This document shows positions 6,601 to 6,948 of a DNA stretch of 6,948 nt, piece after piece. A program made the translations under genes and the position numbers. Source of the DNA: Prevotella sp. UBA1104 (lineage in GTDB: Bacteria; Bacteroidota; Bacteroidia; Bacteroidales; Bacteroidaceae); NCBI GenBank assembly GCA_002314055.1, contig DCBP01000094.1, forward strand, positions 18,432 through 25,379, written 5' to 3'. The notes beneath the pieces were generated by a model that worked only from the letters and a program-made list of their open reading frames with translations, searched no databases and was not told the origin of the DNA. The number at the start of each line of letters is the position of its first letter. Within the stretch, counting starts at the first letter, position 1.

Positions 6601-6794
6601 GTCAGGGCGACAACGAGCTTACGGTTACCGGCAATAATGTATCTTCAGTAGAACTTGTTTCTGCTTCGGGAGCTGTCGTTGCTTCGAGCCGCAGCAATAC
6701 AGTTTCGCTTAATGGTATAACCTCTGGTGTTTACGTTGTTAGAACTGTAGTTGGTGGAAATGTAGTGACTAAGAAAATTCAGATTGCAAAGTAA
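3624..6794 (+). CDS. Large exported protein: N-terminal propeller-like repeats, duplicated Fn3/beta-sandwich units, T9SS-like tail
   Basis: A 1056-residue protein, not recognised as a named gene. Residues 1-18 are a short signal peptide (Lys2, hydrophobic core, MLA|QT), again with Gln first in the mature chain. Residues ~36-365 hold about seven repeats of the form S.DG...G followed by an aromatic-rich strand such as YGYIWENGK or RGYLWKDGK. This resembles HAF-type repeats and suggests a seven-bladed beta-propeller. Residues ~370-455 are a typical Fn3 domain (ISW, YNVYRDD, YTVSAVY). Residues ~460-653 form a beta-sandwich containing GFYPLS, followed by an Fn3-like region (~660-718). A second beta-sandwich (~730-910) repeats the pattern with RFYPLS, followed by another Fn3-like stretch (~915-978). 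Residues ~985-1056 match a T9SS type A tail (GVY near 1035, terminal Lys-rich strand). Probable role: surface or secreted binding protein, ligand unknown. No protease or glycosidase catalytic motif was seen. Confidence 0.9.
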   Translation: MKLQALCASFIVSQAMLAQTSTPKPVVIKTPCDYQILDTSGNGKWACGAYVDASQNTYGFLWNLETNDIELLDPTVTSIAHGVSDDGVVVGEYSDENFSGNGASVSLAGYWANHKWNRMELPSGSVSYGRAASISPDGKYATGAVTVNGKYYGYIWENGKIKKQLTLTSSACFPYAISPDGQLAGGWMYSTKNNRRACIWETNGDVTWLTDQVSPWSFVRTFSPDGSKALYYGGAEEIDGKTGVKSIYDVATKTKTPVFELSTAGQFLLFDVSNKGTVAGANANRGYLWKDGKAIWADEYLKEQGVDLAAEHVVTMPDTDYPCIYRASSVSADDNVMGFLFYNDDVDESGNLASGQQSMIVKFNEQSSGLSPLDVKASQVSGMKSVMISWTDNVAAQGISGYNVYRDDKKINTALVTDKAYVDAAPGDGEHKYTVSAVYGTEESAKSEVAVLTVADWKVSAPSALFTQQRGYNNAYLNWVTPTTNFSSLTYFDSDNAKMEGFGRASSGVSFETAIKFDAVKLSAFKGQKIRSVGFYPLSEQGSWKINLYTHDAEGKLQLLYSQPVSQQLVYGVRNDVKLSEPQNMPDGELLVAVEVNVTTASQNIIGENLGHTTEGASDLVRENGTGDFYSIGEYFRGFSYLYPVTWAIDATVAPEGADVNLDNIDHYVVYSDGSSVGTTKDLSFVVPALAQGEHTLGVKAVYADGRESEVKTASIVVNPNEEMLKAVDDVAVSANGNTAVRATWSVPVDKDAQKLQYSSDVASSTAVKGSAAYNYGFMAGALYSSDALKKHDGYVISSARFYPLSDAVFTVYLYKDDNLVDQVDVENYTKNVWNTVKFNKQITVDSKSTYKLVVDCYDVTPETAPLAVDNAPFIDGYSNLYSYDNESWGTLYTSESSISGNWLIGLNIENPNAMELPVAGYDVNIDGEKKNSDMVKENSYDYDFGAEDSKEHQISVDVYYTVKAESVKGGVTRFYIGSAGIGENTIERIEVRQGDNELTVTGNNVSSVELVSASGAVVASSRSNTVSLNGITSGVYVVRTVVGGNVVTKKIQIAK

Positions 6795-6818
6795 GTCTTA
6801 GAATGTAAAATACTTCGT

Positions 6819-6870
6819 CCCCGTCAGGTAGTGGCTGCTTTTGACCACTGTTTGACGGGGATTTTATTTT
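6819..6870 (+). terminator. Intrinsic terminator of the two-gene operon
   Basis: CCCCGTCA (6819-6826) pairs perfectly with TGACGGGG (6853-6860). Three G-U pairs and AGTGG with CCACT extend the stem to 16 bp around a 10-nt loop. ATTTTATTTT follows directly. It lies 25 bp after the stop codon of the second gene and has no counterpart between the two genes, which supports one shared transcript. The remaining bases to the window end show no gene start that I can support. Confidence 0.85.
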
Positions 6871-6948
6871 CTGACTTTGACAGATTATTTTGTCATAAAA
6901 GAGAAGCGATATCTGATTTTCTTATAGTTAACCCACATTGCAGCTATA

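Overview
The window looks like a chromosomal segment from a Bacteroidota species, most likely Prevotellaceae. The evidence is: an exact match to the Bacteroidota promoter pattern (TTTG, 20 nt, TAnnTTTG) upstream of the first gene; A/T-rich start regions without a clear Shine-Dalgarno; two exported proteins whose predicted signal peptides are cut just before Gln (MSA|QN and MLA|QT); and C-termini that both resemble the type A sorting domain of the type IX secretion system (T9SS). The family-level assignment is inference.

Layout: positions 1-1717 contain no convincing gene and are very rich in repeats. Two direct copies of a ~152-bp repeat (1-151 and 1172-1326) bracket the region, and an inverted fragment of the same family lies at 1095-1124. 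Between them are: a pair of overlapping, mutually exclusive hairpins (202-259); a large imperfect palindrome (304-831) with outer A/T-rich arms, inner 40-bp G/C-rich arms and a core of 30-bp tandem repeats (581-682); and a cluster of TAGTGGCA motifs (970-1051). A promoter at 1581-1612 has an 11-T run inside its spacer.

Positions 1718-6794 hold two same-strand genes 31 bp apart, probably one transcript that ends at a strong hairpin terminator (6819-6870). The first encodes a 624-residue exported protein with YD-like beta-hairpin repeats, two Fn3-like regions and a T9SS-like tail. The second encodes a 1056-residue exported protein with about seven propeller-like N-terminal repeats, a twice-repeated Fn3 plus beta-sandwich unit and another T9SS-like tail. 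I recognise neither as a named gene. The pair is best read as a two-gene surface or secreted protein module of unknown ligand.

The most interesting ideas are that the promoter could switch by poly-T length change, and that the upstream palindrome could be a mobile, invertible or regulatory repeat element. Both are hypotheses drawn from sequence pattern only.
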